Positions 36,193 through 44,615 of a stretch of 51,137 bases of DNA are shown here, piece after piece. The stretch covers positions 1 through 51,137 of the forward strand of contig WGNN01000010.1 of NCBI GenBank assembly GCA_016124515.1. Reading direction: 5' to 3'. Under the pieces are notes generated by a model. It had not been told where the DNA came from. It did not search any database and saw only the letters and a list, made by a program, of their open reading frames with translations. Origin of the DNA: a bacterium (GTDB lineage: Bacteria; Bacteroidota; Bacteroidia; CAILMK01; JACPUW01). A program made the position numbers and the translations under genes. How positions within the stretch are numbered: the stretch's first letter is position 1; every line of letters begins with the position of its first letter.

Positions 36193-36549
36193 ATGTTTTT
36201 TGATGAACTGAGAAGCTATTGTCTTTCAAAAAAAGGAGTTGAAGAAACCCTGCCTTTTGATGAAGAAACACTCGTATTTAAAGTAATGGGCAAAATGTTT
36301 GCGCTTACAAGCGTATCCGATGCGAAAACCATAAACCTGAAATGCAATCCGGAGCGGGCTATAGAATTGCGCGCACAGTTTCCCGACGATATTGCACCGG
36401 GCTTTCACATGAGCAAAGTGCATTGGAATACCGTGCAACTACACGGAAGGCTCAGCGATAGTGAGATTTATGAGCTTATTGGCCATTCCTACGATTTGGT
36501 AGTGGCAGGCTTACCCAAAAAGGTTCAGGCACAGCTCAAAGAGCTATAG
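36193..36549 (+). CDS. MmcQ/YjbR family protein
   Basis: A 118-residue cytoplasmic protein with the family landmarks: GVEETLPFDEETLVFKVMGKMFAL near the start, then INLKCNPERAIELRAQF and the HMSKVHWNTVQL segment. YjbR-like proteins have a CyaY-like fold and have been described as DNA-binding-like; their cellular role is not settled. It begins four bases after the TonB receptor stop, so it is the last gene of that unit. Its 3' end overlaps the convergent asparaginase gene by 14 bases. Confidence 0.88.
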   Translation: MFFDELRSYCLSKKGVEETLPFDEETLVFKVMGKMFALTSVSDAKTINLKCNPERAIELRAQFPDDIAPGFHMSKVHWNTVQLHGRLSDSEIYELIGHSYDLVVAGLPKKVQAQLKEL

Positions 36550-37558
36550 CTTGCAGCTTGTCATAAAGCCATTCGCTGCACTTTTCTTCGCCTGTTTCGT
36601 GCTTATTCCAGTTGAGTAGTGCTGCGCTTACATAGTCGCTCAAATCGTCTTCAAGTCTGATACCCATTGCTTTAACCACGGCAAGTGCTGCAAAATACTG
36701 CGGCCCCATTTTGCCATCGTCTATTTTAATGGCACAGCCCATTTTATGTTTGGGAAAAGCCATACAAAAAACACCATCTGCGCCGGTTTTACCTATTACC
36801 AATCCTTGGCTTGCCTTGGTAAGGTCGGTGCAAAACCTGTTTCGTCCTGCAATATAGAGCGGGTTACGGGCGCAAGCATTTATTATGGTTTCGCAGGCTT
36901 TTGCATAGTTATCGTCCAGTTGATGCGGCGGACACACCAGGTTTTTATAACCCAGTGCCTGATGATACAGTGAAGTGGCATAGTTGGGAGCCGAGCAGCC
37001 GTCTTCGCCCTCTATTAGTTCATGGTCTCTCAAGGCCATCATACCCGCTACAGTTGTTTTTATTAATTTTTGTAGTGGATGGTCGTGATGAAGGTAACTC
37101 TCAGTTGGCCAATTATAATATTGGCAAAGCGCCAAAAATCCGGCGTGTTTTCCCGAGCAATTATTATGTATATCCTGTGGTTTTTCGCCACTTGCCTGCA
37201 GGGCTTTTCGCGGAGCTTTTCCCGTGGGCATTTGAGGGCCGCATTTTAGATTACTCGCCTCCAAACCTATTTTGGATAAGATGCTCAAAACAGCATCAAC
37301 ATGTTCTTTTTCAGCGTTGTGCGAGCCGCAGGTTACCGCAATTTCTTCGGTGCTTAAACCAAAATGTTGGGCAGCTCCGCTCGCTACAAGTGGCAGTGAT
37401 TGAAACAGTTTAAGAGCAGAACGAGTAAAGGAAATTTGGTTGATATTGCCCAGCGAAAAGGCAACTTCACCTTGTTGGTTTACCATACAAATGGAGCCTC
37501 TGTGAAAACTCTCAACCACATTGCCGCGGGTGCGTTCTACCAAAATAGGGTTTTCCAT
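36536..37558 (-). CDS. L-asparaginase of the Rhizobium etli ReAV type
   Basis: I start at the ATG at 37558 (MENPILVERTRGNVVES), as the family does; an ATG 15 codons upstream lies within the preceding gene. The 340-residue protein belongs to the asparaginase class unrelated to E. coli EcAII. Measured from this start, the visible residues are S47 and K50 (SALK), S79 (CGSH), C134 and K137 (CSGK) and C188 (GCSAPN). Each is exactly one position below those I remember for ReAV: S48, K51, S80, C135, K138, C189. In ReAV the Cys-Lys-Cys set binds zinc and the two Ser-Lys tandems carry catalysis. Hydrolysis of asparagine to aspartate and ammonia is therefore likely. It lies one base after the preceding gene's stop, the last of a four-gene unit. 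Confidence 0.92.
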   Translation of the reverse strand: MENPILVERTRGNVVESFHRGSICMVNQQGEVAFSLGNINQISFTRSALKLFQSLPLVASGAAQHFGLSTEEIAVTCGSHNAEKEHVDAVLSILSKIGLEASNLKCGPQMPTGKAPRKALQASGEKPQDIHNNCSGKHAGFLALCQYYNWPTESYLHHDHPLQKLIKTTVAGMMALRDHELIEGEDGCSAPNYATSLYHQALGYKNLVCPPHQLDDNYAKACETIINACARNPLYIAGRNRFCTDLTKASQGLVIGKTGADGVFCMAFPKHKMGCAIKIDDGKMGPQYFAALAVVKAMGIRLEDDLSDYVSAALLNWNKHETGEEKCSEWLYDKLQAIAL

Positions 37559-37559
37559 A

Positions 37560-39263
37560 TCAGAAATATAAATTCTTAGGTATGGCATTCCATCTGATGC
37601 CAAAATTCATAATAATATCATCCTTGCCGTTTCGCTTGTAATCCAGGTTTTGTCGTCGCCACATTAAGTTGTATTCAATAAAGAAATTGTGTTTGAGCAT
37701 ATAACTCAACTGCAGGTTGAATGTATAAATATCTGATCGCAAACCTTGCCCCGCTTTTACGCCATAATCCCAGGGGCGTTGGGTATATAACTCGTATATA
37801 TTTCCCCCAAAACTATAACCACCTGAGTCAAGCCCTTGGGTGGAATAGGTAAACGTGGCAGTAGTATATAGTTTTTTTAATGGAATCCACTGTATGCGGT
37901 TTATTACTTCCTTGAAATTGGCGCCAAGCGGGTGCGCCATGGGTTGGTTAAAATTGATATAATTATTTCCTGTAGAACTATGCTCGTAGGTATATGGTCG
38001 CACCATATCGTATTCAAGCGTATAGTCCAGGTTTTTTACATCAAAAAGGTCTATTACTTTTAAACCGAGTTGTAATGTGTATTTATTGCCCCACCATTTG
38101 TTTCGGCTTATCATTTCGCTGAACTTGAATTCATCAATCAAAAACTGCGAATACATGGATACGCCTTTTGTGGGTAAGTAGTTAAGGTTCAGAGCTATCA
38201 TGGCATTGTCGGGGCTGTTGCCCACGCTGTGTTCCACCGCACGGTAAAAAATAATCGGGTTCAGGTAGTTGAGGTCAAAACCCCGGTGTGTGCTGTCAAT
38301 GTCATGAAAAACAATTCCTTCGTATAATCCCACATTCAGATTTTTGAGCAAATCAAGACTTAGATAATGCGATACATAATATTTTTTAGGATATACCAAA
38401 GGGCGGTGGTTTTGGGGGGCATTGTACCAAGCCTGCAAATCGGTGAGTTGCCCGTATAGGTTTTGGTAATTGAACCGCCATATTTTCGTATTTATTTTCA
38501 GCTGGAGATAATCTTTTGAAAAATCGGATAAAATAAGCGAGCGGATACCATTACCAATAAAATTGCGGTTGTGGCCAAATAGAAATTTCACCCTTTTATC
38601 AAGTGCATCGAAAGTTATGTGCCCGCGGGCTGTGTAGTGGTCCACTCCGCCATCGCTCAGACTTTTAAAAAAACCATCACCGGGCAGGGCTCGTCTTTGC
38701 TTTATATAGTCTGTTACATAATTGGGGTAGCGTGCCTGATTGTCGCTGAAATAGGTATAAAAGCCCAGTTTGTGCGCAATGTTTCCCCTTACTTCAACCC
38801 CGCGCTCGTTGTTGAAAATAGGGGAGTTGCGGGTGTAGTTTCGCTCATAGCCTTGCGAATAGGAAATTACAGGGTTTACAAAAACCTGAAATTCTTCTTG
38901 CTTTAGTGCAAATAAGTTGGCAGGGTCTTTATAAAAACTCTTTAAAATGGGGCGCTTTGATGTATTTAAATAATTGGTGGTCCAGCCCGCGTTGTCGTTT
39001 CTAACGTAAATTAAATTGGCAGAATCGCTTCCATAAACAAATTCTTCGGTATAGTTTTTTACGAAATAAGCACCTTCATCGCGTTGCATGGGTTGTATGT
39101 CAAAAAAGGTTTTATTTCTCAAAACACCCGATTTTATTTCAGCGCGTTGCATATAGTAGTTGCTCAGCGAACTATTAGGAAACGCCGGTGACTGTGCCTT
39201 TGAAATAAAGGGCGATAATATACCCGATAATAGTAATAGTTGTAAAAGTCCTTTTCCGCTCAT
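37560..39263 (-). CDS. Outer-membrane beta-barrel protein, RemB/Wzi-like
   Basis: A 567-residue outer-membrane protein with signal peptide ending near SKAQ (residue 24). It is rich in Tyr/Phe/Asn strands ending in an aromatic (GIRWNAIPKNLYF). The segment VKFLFGHNRNFIGNGIRSLILSDFSKDYLQL, in shorter runs, is the block I associate with the capsule-assembly Wzi family and Flavobacterium proteins annotated as gliding protein RemB. The link is from memory of the family pattern, not a search. Function may be attachment of surface polysaccharide or gliding-related. It follows the permease gene by 22 bases and precedes the asparaginase gene by one base. Confidence 0.6.
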   Translation of the reverse strand: MSGKGLLQLLLLSGILSPFISKAQSPAFPNSSLSNYYMQRAEIKSGVLRNKTFFDIQPMQRDEGAYFVKNYTEEFVYGSDSANLIYVRNDNAGWTTNYLNTSKRPILKSFYKDPANLFALKQEEFQVFVNPVISYSQGYERNYTRNSPIFNNERGVEVRGNIAHKLGFYTYFSDNQARYPNYVTDYIKQRRALPGDGFFKSLSDGGVDHYTARGHITFDALDKRVKFLFGHNRNFIGNGIRSLILSDFSKDYLQLKINTKIWRFNYQNLYGQLTDLQAWYNAPQNHRPLVYPKKYYVSHYLSLDLLKNLNVGLYEGIVFHDIDSTHRGFDLNYLNPIIFYRAVEHSVGNSPDNAMIALNLNYLPTKGVSMYSQFLIDEFKFSEMISRNKWWGNKYTLQLGLKVIDLFDVKNLDYTLEYDMVRPYTYEHSSTGNNYINFNQPMAHPLGANFKEVINRIQWIPLKKLYTTATFTYSTQGLDSGGYSFGGNIYELYTQRPWDYGVKAGQGLRSDIYTFNLQLSYMLKHNFFIEYNLMWRRQNLDYKRNGKDDIIMNFGIRWNAIPKNLYF

Positions 39264-39285
39264 TATTTTTTAAATTAATCTACAG

Positions 39286-40527
39286 TTATTCATATCTCAA
39301 TGATTCAATAGGGTCAAGCGATGCTGCTTTTTTGGCCGGCAGATAACCGGCTGCAACGCCTACACAAGCGCAAAGCAAAAACGAAATAGCAATCCATTGA
39401 TAGGGCAGGTTGGCGTCCAGTTTCAGGAAAAAAATAACTGCATTGCCTATTATGAGTCCCAAAATGATACCGAATATGCCGCCCACGATACTTATAAATG
39501 TGGCTTCGCTCAAAAACTGTAGTCTTATAAGCGATGCACTTGCGCCCACCGCCATTCTTGTACCTATTTCGCGCGTTCGTTCGGTTATTGATACAAACAT
39601 GATATTCATAAGGGCTATTAAGGCACCACTCAAGGTAATTAAACCAATTACCAGCGCGGCGGCACTTACATAGCTGAGGTTGGTTTCTAAGAGGTCCTGC
39701 AAACTATCGCTTTTTGTTATTCCGAAATTATTGGGCGCACCGGATTTCAAATGTCGTACCAACCTCATTTTCCCGGTTGCTTCGGTTATGGCTTTTTCAA
39801 GTTCAAATACATTGTCCGCTGCTACTTTTATGGAGTAGTCGCTGCCAATGGTGCTGCTAAAACTCTTGCGGGCGCATTGTAGTGGAATAGAAGCATTTTT
39901 GTCGAGCGATATGCCAAATGAGCTGCCTTTGGCTTTGGTCACACCAATTACCCTGAATTTTCGGTCGGCAATAAAAATCTCTTTATTAATTCCCAGAAAA
40001 TTTTCTGAAAATAATAAATTATTCAATTCTCGGCCAATGATAGCCACATGGGCACCGTGTTCAATTTCGCTTTCGCTAAAGTTTCTTCCTGCTTCCAATT
40101 CATAACCCGAGCAACGCAAAAAATGCTCATCAACCCCGGTTACATTTATGGTATTGCTCGTAGCGGTGCTTTTGTAGTGCGCTACCACATTAAGGCTTGC
40201 ATTTACCGAAAGGGAAACTACGGTGTTTTCGGGCGGATTTTTTTTGAAAAGCACGGCATCGCGATAGCTTATTTCCGCATTTTCATCCTTGGCTCGGTGC
40301 GGACCAAAACGCAATGGATTGCTGTCTTTGGTTATGCTGAAGGTGTTGTTGCCCAGGGTGTTCAGGTTGTTTATCAACGACCATTTGAGTCCGTCAATAG
40401 CCGTTTGCATGCCCACCAAAGAGGCAATACCAAGCGCAATAATGAGCATGGTAATAATGGCTCTTGTGCGGTTGACCCTTAGCGAGAATACCGCAGCGAG
40501 CAAAGTGTTTAAAACGGCTTTGTTCAT
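39286..40527 (-). CDS. MacB/FtsX-type ABC transporter permease
   Basis: A 413-residue inner-membrane permease: one N-terminal membrane segment (about 22-42: AIITMLIIALGIASLVGM), a large periplasmic MacB-core-like domain to about 280, then three C-terminal segments of the FtsX domain (LVIGLITLSGALIALMNIMFVSITERTREIGTRMAVGA, IISIVGGIFGIILG and WIAISFLLCACVGVAAGY). This is the mechanotransmission class of ABC exporters, moving lipoproteins, peptides or toxins. The ATPase partner is not in the window. The start overlaps the preceding gene's stop by four bases (ATGA), so it is translated with the cysteine-less HesB-like gene. Confidence 0.9.
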   Translation of the reverse strand: MNKAVLNTLLAAVFSLRVNRTRAIITMLIIALGIASLVGMQTAIDGLKWSLINNLNTLGNNTFSITKDSNPLRFGPHRAKDENAEISYRDAVLFKKNPPENTVVSLSVNASLNVVAHYKSTATSNTINVTGVDEHFLRCSGYELEAGRNFSESEIEHGAHVAIIGRELNNLLFSENFLGINKEIFIADRKFRVIGVTKAKGSSFGISLDKNASIPLQCARKSFSSTIGSDYSIKVAADNVFELEKAITEATGKMRLVRHLKSGAPNNFGITKSDSLQDLLETNLSYVSAAALVIGLITLSGALIALMNIMFVSITERTREIGTRMAVGASASLIRLQFLSEATFISIVGGIFGIILGLIIGNAVIFFLKLDANLPYQWIAISFLLCACVGVAAGYLPAKKAASLDPIESLRYE

Positions 40528-40844
40528 TTCAAAGCCCTGAAAATAAAGCCTTTTTGGTTACTCGTTTCCCTGAAGTCAATTTTATTTTCCAAAAGGTGTT
40601 TCAGTTCGCGGCGGTCAATCACAAATTTCAAATCGCCGTGGCTGTACACCTGATCGGTAAACCTTTTTTCATCAACCCCTAAAATCTTTTTCAAGTGGGC
40701 GCCCTCTTTTTTTACACCTATTCTTATATAGGCGCTTTGGTCAAAGTTCAGCAACTCGTTGTAGTCTATCAACTTTTTCTCTGCCCGGTCGCTAATTGCA
40801 ATGGGCAGTTGCGGTATATTAGGCAATGTGGTCATTGTATGCAT
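40524..40844 (-). CDS. Cysteine-less IscA/HesB-like protein
   Basis: The domain aligns across its length with A-type iron-sulfur carriers: PIAISDRAEKKLIDY, AYIRIGVKKEG, DQVYSHGDLKFVIDRRELKHL and IDFRETSNQKGFIF correspond to IscA segments. All three cysteines of the family are missing: the CSG Cys is replaced (KKEGAHL) and the protein ends at FIFRALK without the C-terminal CGCG. A direct Fe-S scaffold role is therefore unlikely. Start: the TAnnTTTG element at 40857-40864 lies downstream of the frame's first ATG (40874), so 40844 or 40835 is more probable. It is first in a four-gene unit, coupled to a MacB-like permease. Function unknown. Confidence 0.75.
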   Translation of the reverse strand: MHTMTTLPNIPQLPIAISDRAEKKLIDYNELLNFDQSAYIRIGVKKEGAHLKKILGVDEKRFTDQVYSHGDLKFVIDRRELKHLLENKIDFRETSNQKGFIFRALK

Positions 40845-40856
40845 TAATTTGCACTT

Positions 40857-40883
40857 CAAAGCTAAACGAAGCAATTAACCCAA
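40857..40883 (-). promoter_or_regulatory. Candidate promoter for the HesB-like/permease/RemB-like/asparaginase unit
   Basis: On the minus strand TAGCTTTG (40864-40857) matches TAnnTTTG exactly, with a TTG (40883-40881) 16 bases upstream, just under the usual 17-23. A start near 40850 gives a short leader before an ATG at 40844 or 40835 and excludes the ATG at 40874. Confidence 0.45.
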
Positions 40884-40896
40884 GAGCTTATAAAGT

Positions 40897-41418
40897 ATGG
40901 ATATCTTAGCAGAACTTTTAAAAATCAGCATTCCGGCAGTAGTTGTTGCCGTTACGGTGGTCATAATCATCAGCAGGTTTTTCAACAACCAATTGCAAAT
41001 GAAGTCGAAGGAACTCGCGCTGCAAAACCGACAGATTTCTCTTCCGCTTCGCTTTCAGGCGCTTGAAAGGTTGGTGCTGCTTATGGAGCGAATTTCAATT
41101 GGCAATATGCTGTTGAGAATTAGCGCTACCGAAATGTCGGTGGTGGAGTACAAGCTGGAATTGATGCAGCACGTAACCCACGAGTTTGAGCACAACCTGA
41201 GTCAACAACTATATGTAAGCAATGGTACCTGGCAAAAAATTGAAGAAGCCAAACAATACGTGCTGAGCACCATAAACGCAACCGCCGAAAGTATGGACCA
41301 AAACCTTGAAGCACAGGCCCTCATTGACGCCTTGATTTTTCATATAACATCTACCGAAATTACGCCCGCCATGGAAGCCATTTACCTGTTGAAAAAGGAA
41401 GCGGAAAGTGTTGGTTAA
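40897..41418 (+). CDS. Membrane-anchored conserved Bacteroidota protein (DUF7935-like)
   Basis: A 173-residue protein with one N-terminal membrane segment (SIPAVVVAVTVVIIISRFF) and a helical cytoplasmic-type domain. Conserved-looking phrases are SLPLRFQALERLVLLMERI and THEFEHNLSQQLYVSNGTW. I associate this pattern with a Bacteroidota family labelled DUF7935, from memory and unverified. No catalytic motif is visible. It sits 263 bases upstream of dnaA on the same strand and diverges from the HesB-like unit. Function unknown. Confidence 0.65.
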   Translation: MDILAELLKISIPAVVVAVTVVIIISRFFNNQLQMKSKELALQNRQISLPLRFQALERLVLLMERISIGNMLLRISATEMSVVEYKLELMQHVTHEFEHNLSQQLYVSNGTWQKIEEAKQYVLSTINATAESMDQNLEAQALIDALIFHITSTEITPAMEAIYLLKKEAESVG

Positions 41419-41681
41419 TTGTGGAAACAATTTTTGGAAGAAAAAAAATGGACTTTGTGTAACATCTTGTAAATCAATATTCTTTTATTAAGATATTGTT
41501 AATACATTGAAATATCGCTGTTTTTGAAAACAGGCCAAATTAGCATGTTTGCAACACCTGTAAAAAATTCTACAAATACAAGTCACTATTAAGCTTTGTT
41601 TAAGAAAAAAACCAACAATTTAGCACCCGATTTTGCAGGTCAACTCAAGACGGATTTATTAACAATTAAAGTGAGTACTAC

Positions 41682-43112
41682 GTGAATCAGGATCATGAAG
41701 TAGTGTGGAGAAATTGCCTTAACATCATTAAGGACAATGTGAATAGACAAAGTTTTAAAACATGGTTTGAGCCCATAAAGCCAATTGCCCTTGACGCCAA
41801 CGTACTGACCATTCAGGTACCAAGCCTTTTCTTTTACGAGTGGTTGGAAGAACACTATGTGAATCTTCTGAAAAAAACCATCAAAAAAGAATTGGGCAAC
41901 GATGCCAAACTCGAGTACAATATAGTAGTAGAAAACAGCTCGGGAAACAAAAAGCCTTATACCATTAATATGCCCGGACACCCCGTAAAAAACGACAACC
42001 AAGGGGTAAACATTCCTATGGACATAAGTGGCAGTATCAAAAACCCCTTCGTTATACCGGGTATCAAAAAAGTGAGTATCGACTCGCAACTCAATCCAAA
42101 CTACACCTTTGAAACCCTTATTGAAGGCGAATGCAACAAATTGGCCCGCTCTGCCGGTCTCGCCGTGGCTAAAAAGCCGGGAGGAACTTCCTTCAATCCG
42201 CTCATGGTTTATGGCGGAGTTGGACTTGGCAAAACCCACCTCGTGCAAGCCATTGGCAACTCTATAAAGCAAGACTTCAAAAGCAAAGTGGTGCTTTATG
42301 TGCAGTCTGAAAAATTTGCCAACCAGTTTATAGAATCAATCAAATCAAACTCGGTAAACGATTTCATCAATTTCTACCAACTTATTGATGTATTGATAGT
42401 TGACGACATTCAGTTTTTGGCGGGCAAAGAGCGTACTCAGGATATTTTCTTCCATATTTTCAACCACTTGCACCAAAACGGACGCCAAATCATCCTCACT
42501 TCCGATCGCTCGCCCCGCGACATTACAGGTGTAGAAGAGCGTTTGCTTTCTCGTTTCAAATGGGGTTTGAGCGCCGATTTGCAAAACCCTGACTTTGAAA
42601 CCCGTATAGCCATTCTCGAAAACAAAATGTATCTTGATGGCATTGAACTGCCTAAGGAAGTGCGCGAATACATTGCCTACAACATTACCAGCAATGTGCG
42701 CGAGCTTGAAGGTGCCCTCATTTCGCTTTTGGCTCATGCATCAATCAACAAAAAACCGGTTGACCTTATTTCTGCCAAAGAAATCCTGAAGAACTTTATT
42801 AATAATGTATCGAAGGAGCTTACCATAGACCATATCCAAAATTTGGTGTGCGAATATTTTGACATGCCGCTTGAGCTGCTCAAATCAAAAACCCGCAAAA
42901 GGGAAATTGTACAGGCAAGGCAAATCTCCATGTTCCTCGCCAAGAAGTTTACCAAAACATCTTTGGCCAATATTGGCAAATTTTTTGGCGGTCGCGACCA
43001 CTCAACTGTTATTCACGCTTGCCAAACCGTAAGCAACCTGATGGACACCGACACCATGTTTAAGGACCACGTTGAAGAAATCCAAAAGAAAATCAGCATC
43101 AACTACAACTAG
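41682..43112 (+). CDS. dnaA: Chromosomal replication initiator DnaA
   Basis: A 476-residue initiator that binds DnaA boxes and melts the origin. The start is GTG: an in-frame stop (TAA at 41667-41669) lies upstream with no ATG between, and homologues begin about ten residues before the conserved W-x-N-C-L segment seen here as WRNCL. Domain I runs to about 90, followed by a variable linker. The AAA+ core has Walker A GGVGLGKT (178-185) and Walker B VLIVDDIQ (237-244). Domain IV carries GRDHSTVIHAC, the DnaA-box-binding helix-turn-helix. It ends 23 bases before a bidirectional terminator. No dnaN neighbour is present, which is common in Bacteroidota. Confidence 0.97.
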   Translation: MNQDHEVVWRNCLNIIKDNVNRQSFKTWFEPIKPIALDANVLTIQVPSLFFYEWLEEHYVNLLKKTIKKELGNDAKLEYNIVVENSSGNKKPYTINMPGHPVKNDNQGVNIPMDISGSIKNPFVIPGIKKVSIDSQLNPNYTFETLIEGECNKLARSAGLAVAKKPGGTSFNPLMVYGGVGLGKTHLVQAIGNSIKQDFKSKVVLYVQSEKFANQFIESIKSNSVNDFINFYQLIDVLIVDDIQFLAGKERTQDIFFHIFNHLHQNGRQIILTSDRSPRDITGVEERLLSRFKWGLSADLQNPDFETRIAILENKMYLDGIELPKEVREYIAYNITSNVRELEGALISLLAHASINKKPVDLISAKEILKNFINNVSKELTIDHIQNLVCEYFDMPLELLKSKTRKREIVQARQISMFLAKKFTKTSLANIGKFFGGRDHSTVIHACQTVSNLMDTDTMFKDHVEEIQKKISINYN

Positions 43113-43135
43113 TTCAAAAAAACTTCATTTGAAAT

Positions 43136-43167
43136 AAAAAAGCCCCTGAGTCATCAGGGGCTTTTTA
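43136..43167. terminator. Bidirectional terminator between dnaA and the DUF4159 gene
   Basis: AAAAAAGCCCCTGA (43136-43149) pairs with TCAGGGGCTTTTT (43154-43166) around the four-base loop GTCA. The A-run at one side and T-run at the other give a U-tract in both directions, so it can serve both convergent genes. Confidence 0.92.
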
Positions 43168-43183
43168 TTTTCCAGTTGTTCAA

Positions 43184-43837
43184 TTAGTTTTTGGTAAAGG
43201 CGTATTGCAGCAAGTTGCAGCCCATCATCAAGGCTTTTTGATGTATTGCAGGCGGATCGTGGTGCACTTCTTCATCTTCCCAGCCATCGCCCAGGTCGGT
43301 TTCGTAGCTGTAAAAAACCAATACGCGGTTTTCGTGCATGATGGCAAAACCCTGCGGCGCTTTTCCATCGTGTTCGTGCACCTTGGGCAAGCCATTGTCA
43401 AAATTGTATTTCTCGTGGTAAATAGGGTGGTCAAAAGGTAGCTCTACCAACTCTTTGTCGGGAAAAAGCTGTTTGAGCATGATACGCACGTAAGGATCCA
43501 TACCATAATTGTCGTCAATATGTAAAAAACCGCCTGAATAAAGGTACAAGCGCAGGTTTTCCGTTTCTTCTTCGTTGAGAATCACATTGCCGTGGCCGGT
43601 CATGTGTATAAAAGGGTAGTTGAAAATTTCGTCGCTTCCCGCCGCCACAATGTCTTCTTCAGGCGCAAGGTCGGTTCCCAGGTTTTGGTTGGCAAAGGCT
43701 ATCAGGTTGGGGAGCGATGAAGGATTGGCATACCAATCGCCGCCACCTGAATATTTCAAACGGCCAATTTTTACAGATTCGCCGGCAAAAGACAAGCTCA
43801 TGAGCGACAGGGCAACTAAAAGGTAAATTGGTTTCAA
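43184..43837 (-). CDS. DUF4159 exported protein
   Basis: A 217-residue protein with signal peptide (MKPIYLLVALSLMSLSFAG). It has IGRLKYSGGGDWYANPSSLPNLI early, then FIHMTGHGNVILNEEE, YSGGFLHIDDNYGMD and the late ENRVLVFYSYETDLGDGWED. These are landmarks of DUF4159, a glutamine-amidotransferase-like fold of unknown function, probably periplasmic here. It starts ten bases after the rsmE stop on the same strand, so the two are likely co-transcribed. Confidence 0.88.
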   Translation of the reverse strand: MKPIYLLVALSLMSLSFAGESVKIGRLKYSGGGDWYANPSSLPNLIAFANQNLGTDLAPEEDIVAAGSDEIFNYPFIHMTGHGNVILNEEETENLRLYLYSGGFLHIDDNYGMDPYVRIMLKQLFPDKELVELPFDHPIYHEKYNFDNGLPKVHEHDGKAPQGFAIMHENRVLVFYSYETDLGDGWEDEEVHHDPPAIHQKALMMGCNLLQYAFTKN

Positions 43838-43846
43838 GCGCTTAAA

Positions 43847-44563
43847 CTATTGGTTTTTTAAATTCTGACAAATTAACGAATAAACTGCGGCGGTTTCGCT
43901 GCGCAATCGTTCGGAACCTAACGAGCAGGGAACAAATCCATTGTGCAAACAGGCTTCAATCTCTTCGTTGGTAAAATCGCCTTCGGGCCCGGTAAACACC
44001 AACGACTCGCCTTGGTGCGCGAAATTTTGAAGTGCGGTTTTGGGCATGTCGTTGCAAATGGCCACATACTTATCGGCTATGGGTTTATGCATCAGTTCAT
44101 TAAACTCAAGAATTTCAATAGCCGGCAAAAATGCCTTTCTCGACTGCTTTAGCGCCGCTATGGCTGTTTTTTTCAGGCGATCTTCGTTCACATGTTTTCT
44201 TTTGGCATAAGTGGTTTGTACCAAAAAAATGTTTGCCACACCAATTTCAACCAGCTTTTCAATCATCCATTCCTGTCGTGCCGCAGTGCCAATTATGCCA
44301 CAGGCTATGCTGTTTTTAAAAGGTGATTTGGGTTCATCTACAATTTTATTAATAGTTGAGTAAACCACTTGACGCTTATTTGCATCTATAATTTCTGATA
44401 ACCAAATGATGCCACAACCATTGCTTACCAACAACTTGTTGCCCACCGAAAGTCTCAGCACATGCAAGGCATGGTGCGCTTCCGTATCGGGTAGTGTGTG
44501 TTGGCCGCTTTCGTGGCAGTCGGCATCAAAAAAACAGGGTAAATCGAGTCCGGATGCAATCAT
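43847..44563 (-). CDS. rsmE: 16S rRNA (uracil-1498-N3)-methyltransferase RsmE
   Basis: A 238-residue SPOUT-class methyltransferase. The N-terminal PUA-like domain contains EAHHALHVLRLSVG. The C-terminal knot carries GPEGDFT (192-198) and LGSERLRSETA (215-225), the SAM-binding motifs that define RsmE. It acts on the assembled 30S subunit. It is divergent from the giant secreted-protein gene, with 52 bases between, and is followed by the DUF4159 gene. Confidence 0.95.
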   Translation of the reverse strand: MIASGLDLPCFFDADCHESGQHTLPDTEAHHALHVLRLSVGNKLLVSNGCGIIWLSEIIDANKRQVVYSTINKIVDEPKSPFKNSIACGIIGTAARQEWMIEKLVEIGVANIFLVQTTYAKRKHVNEDRLKKTAIAALKQSRKAFLPAIEILEFNELMHKPIADKYVAICNDMPKTALQNFAHQGESLVFTGPEGDFTNEEIEACLHNGFVPCSLGSERLRSETAAVYSLICQNLKNQ

Positions 44564-44615
44564 TTTTTTAATTTAGAGCAAATTAAGATGGTTTCCTTCA
44601 CTTTAAATAGCAACT

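Noticed and set aside
36536..40844. Defence or toxin system in the four-gene unit
   Set aside because: No nuclease, toxin, kinase or sensor domain is seen; the asparaginase and barrel have ordinary explanations.
41419..41681. Chromosomal replication origin in front of dnaA
   Set aside because: No perfect DnaA box and no cluster of near matches. Bacteroidota origins are often not beside dnaA.
41640..42272. A 210-codon open frame antisense to dnaA
   Set aside because: It lies wholly opposite the well-supported dnaA frame and has no family signature. The composition is that of a codon-usage shadow.
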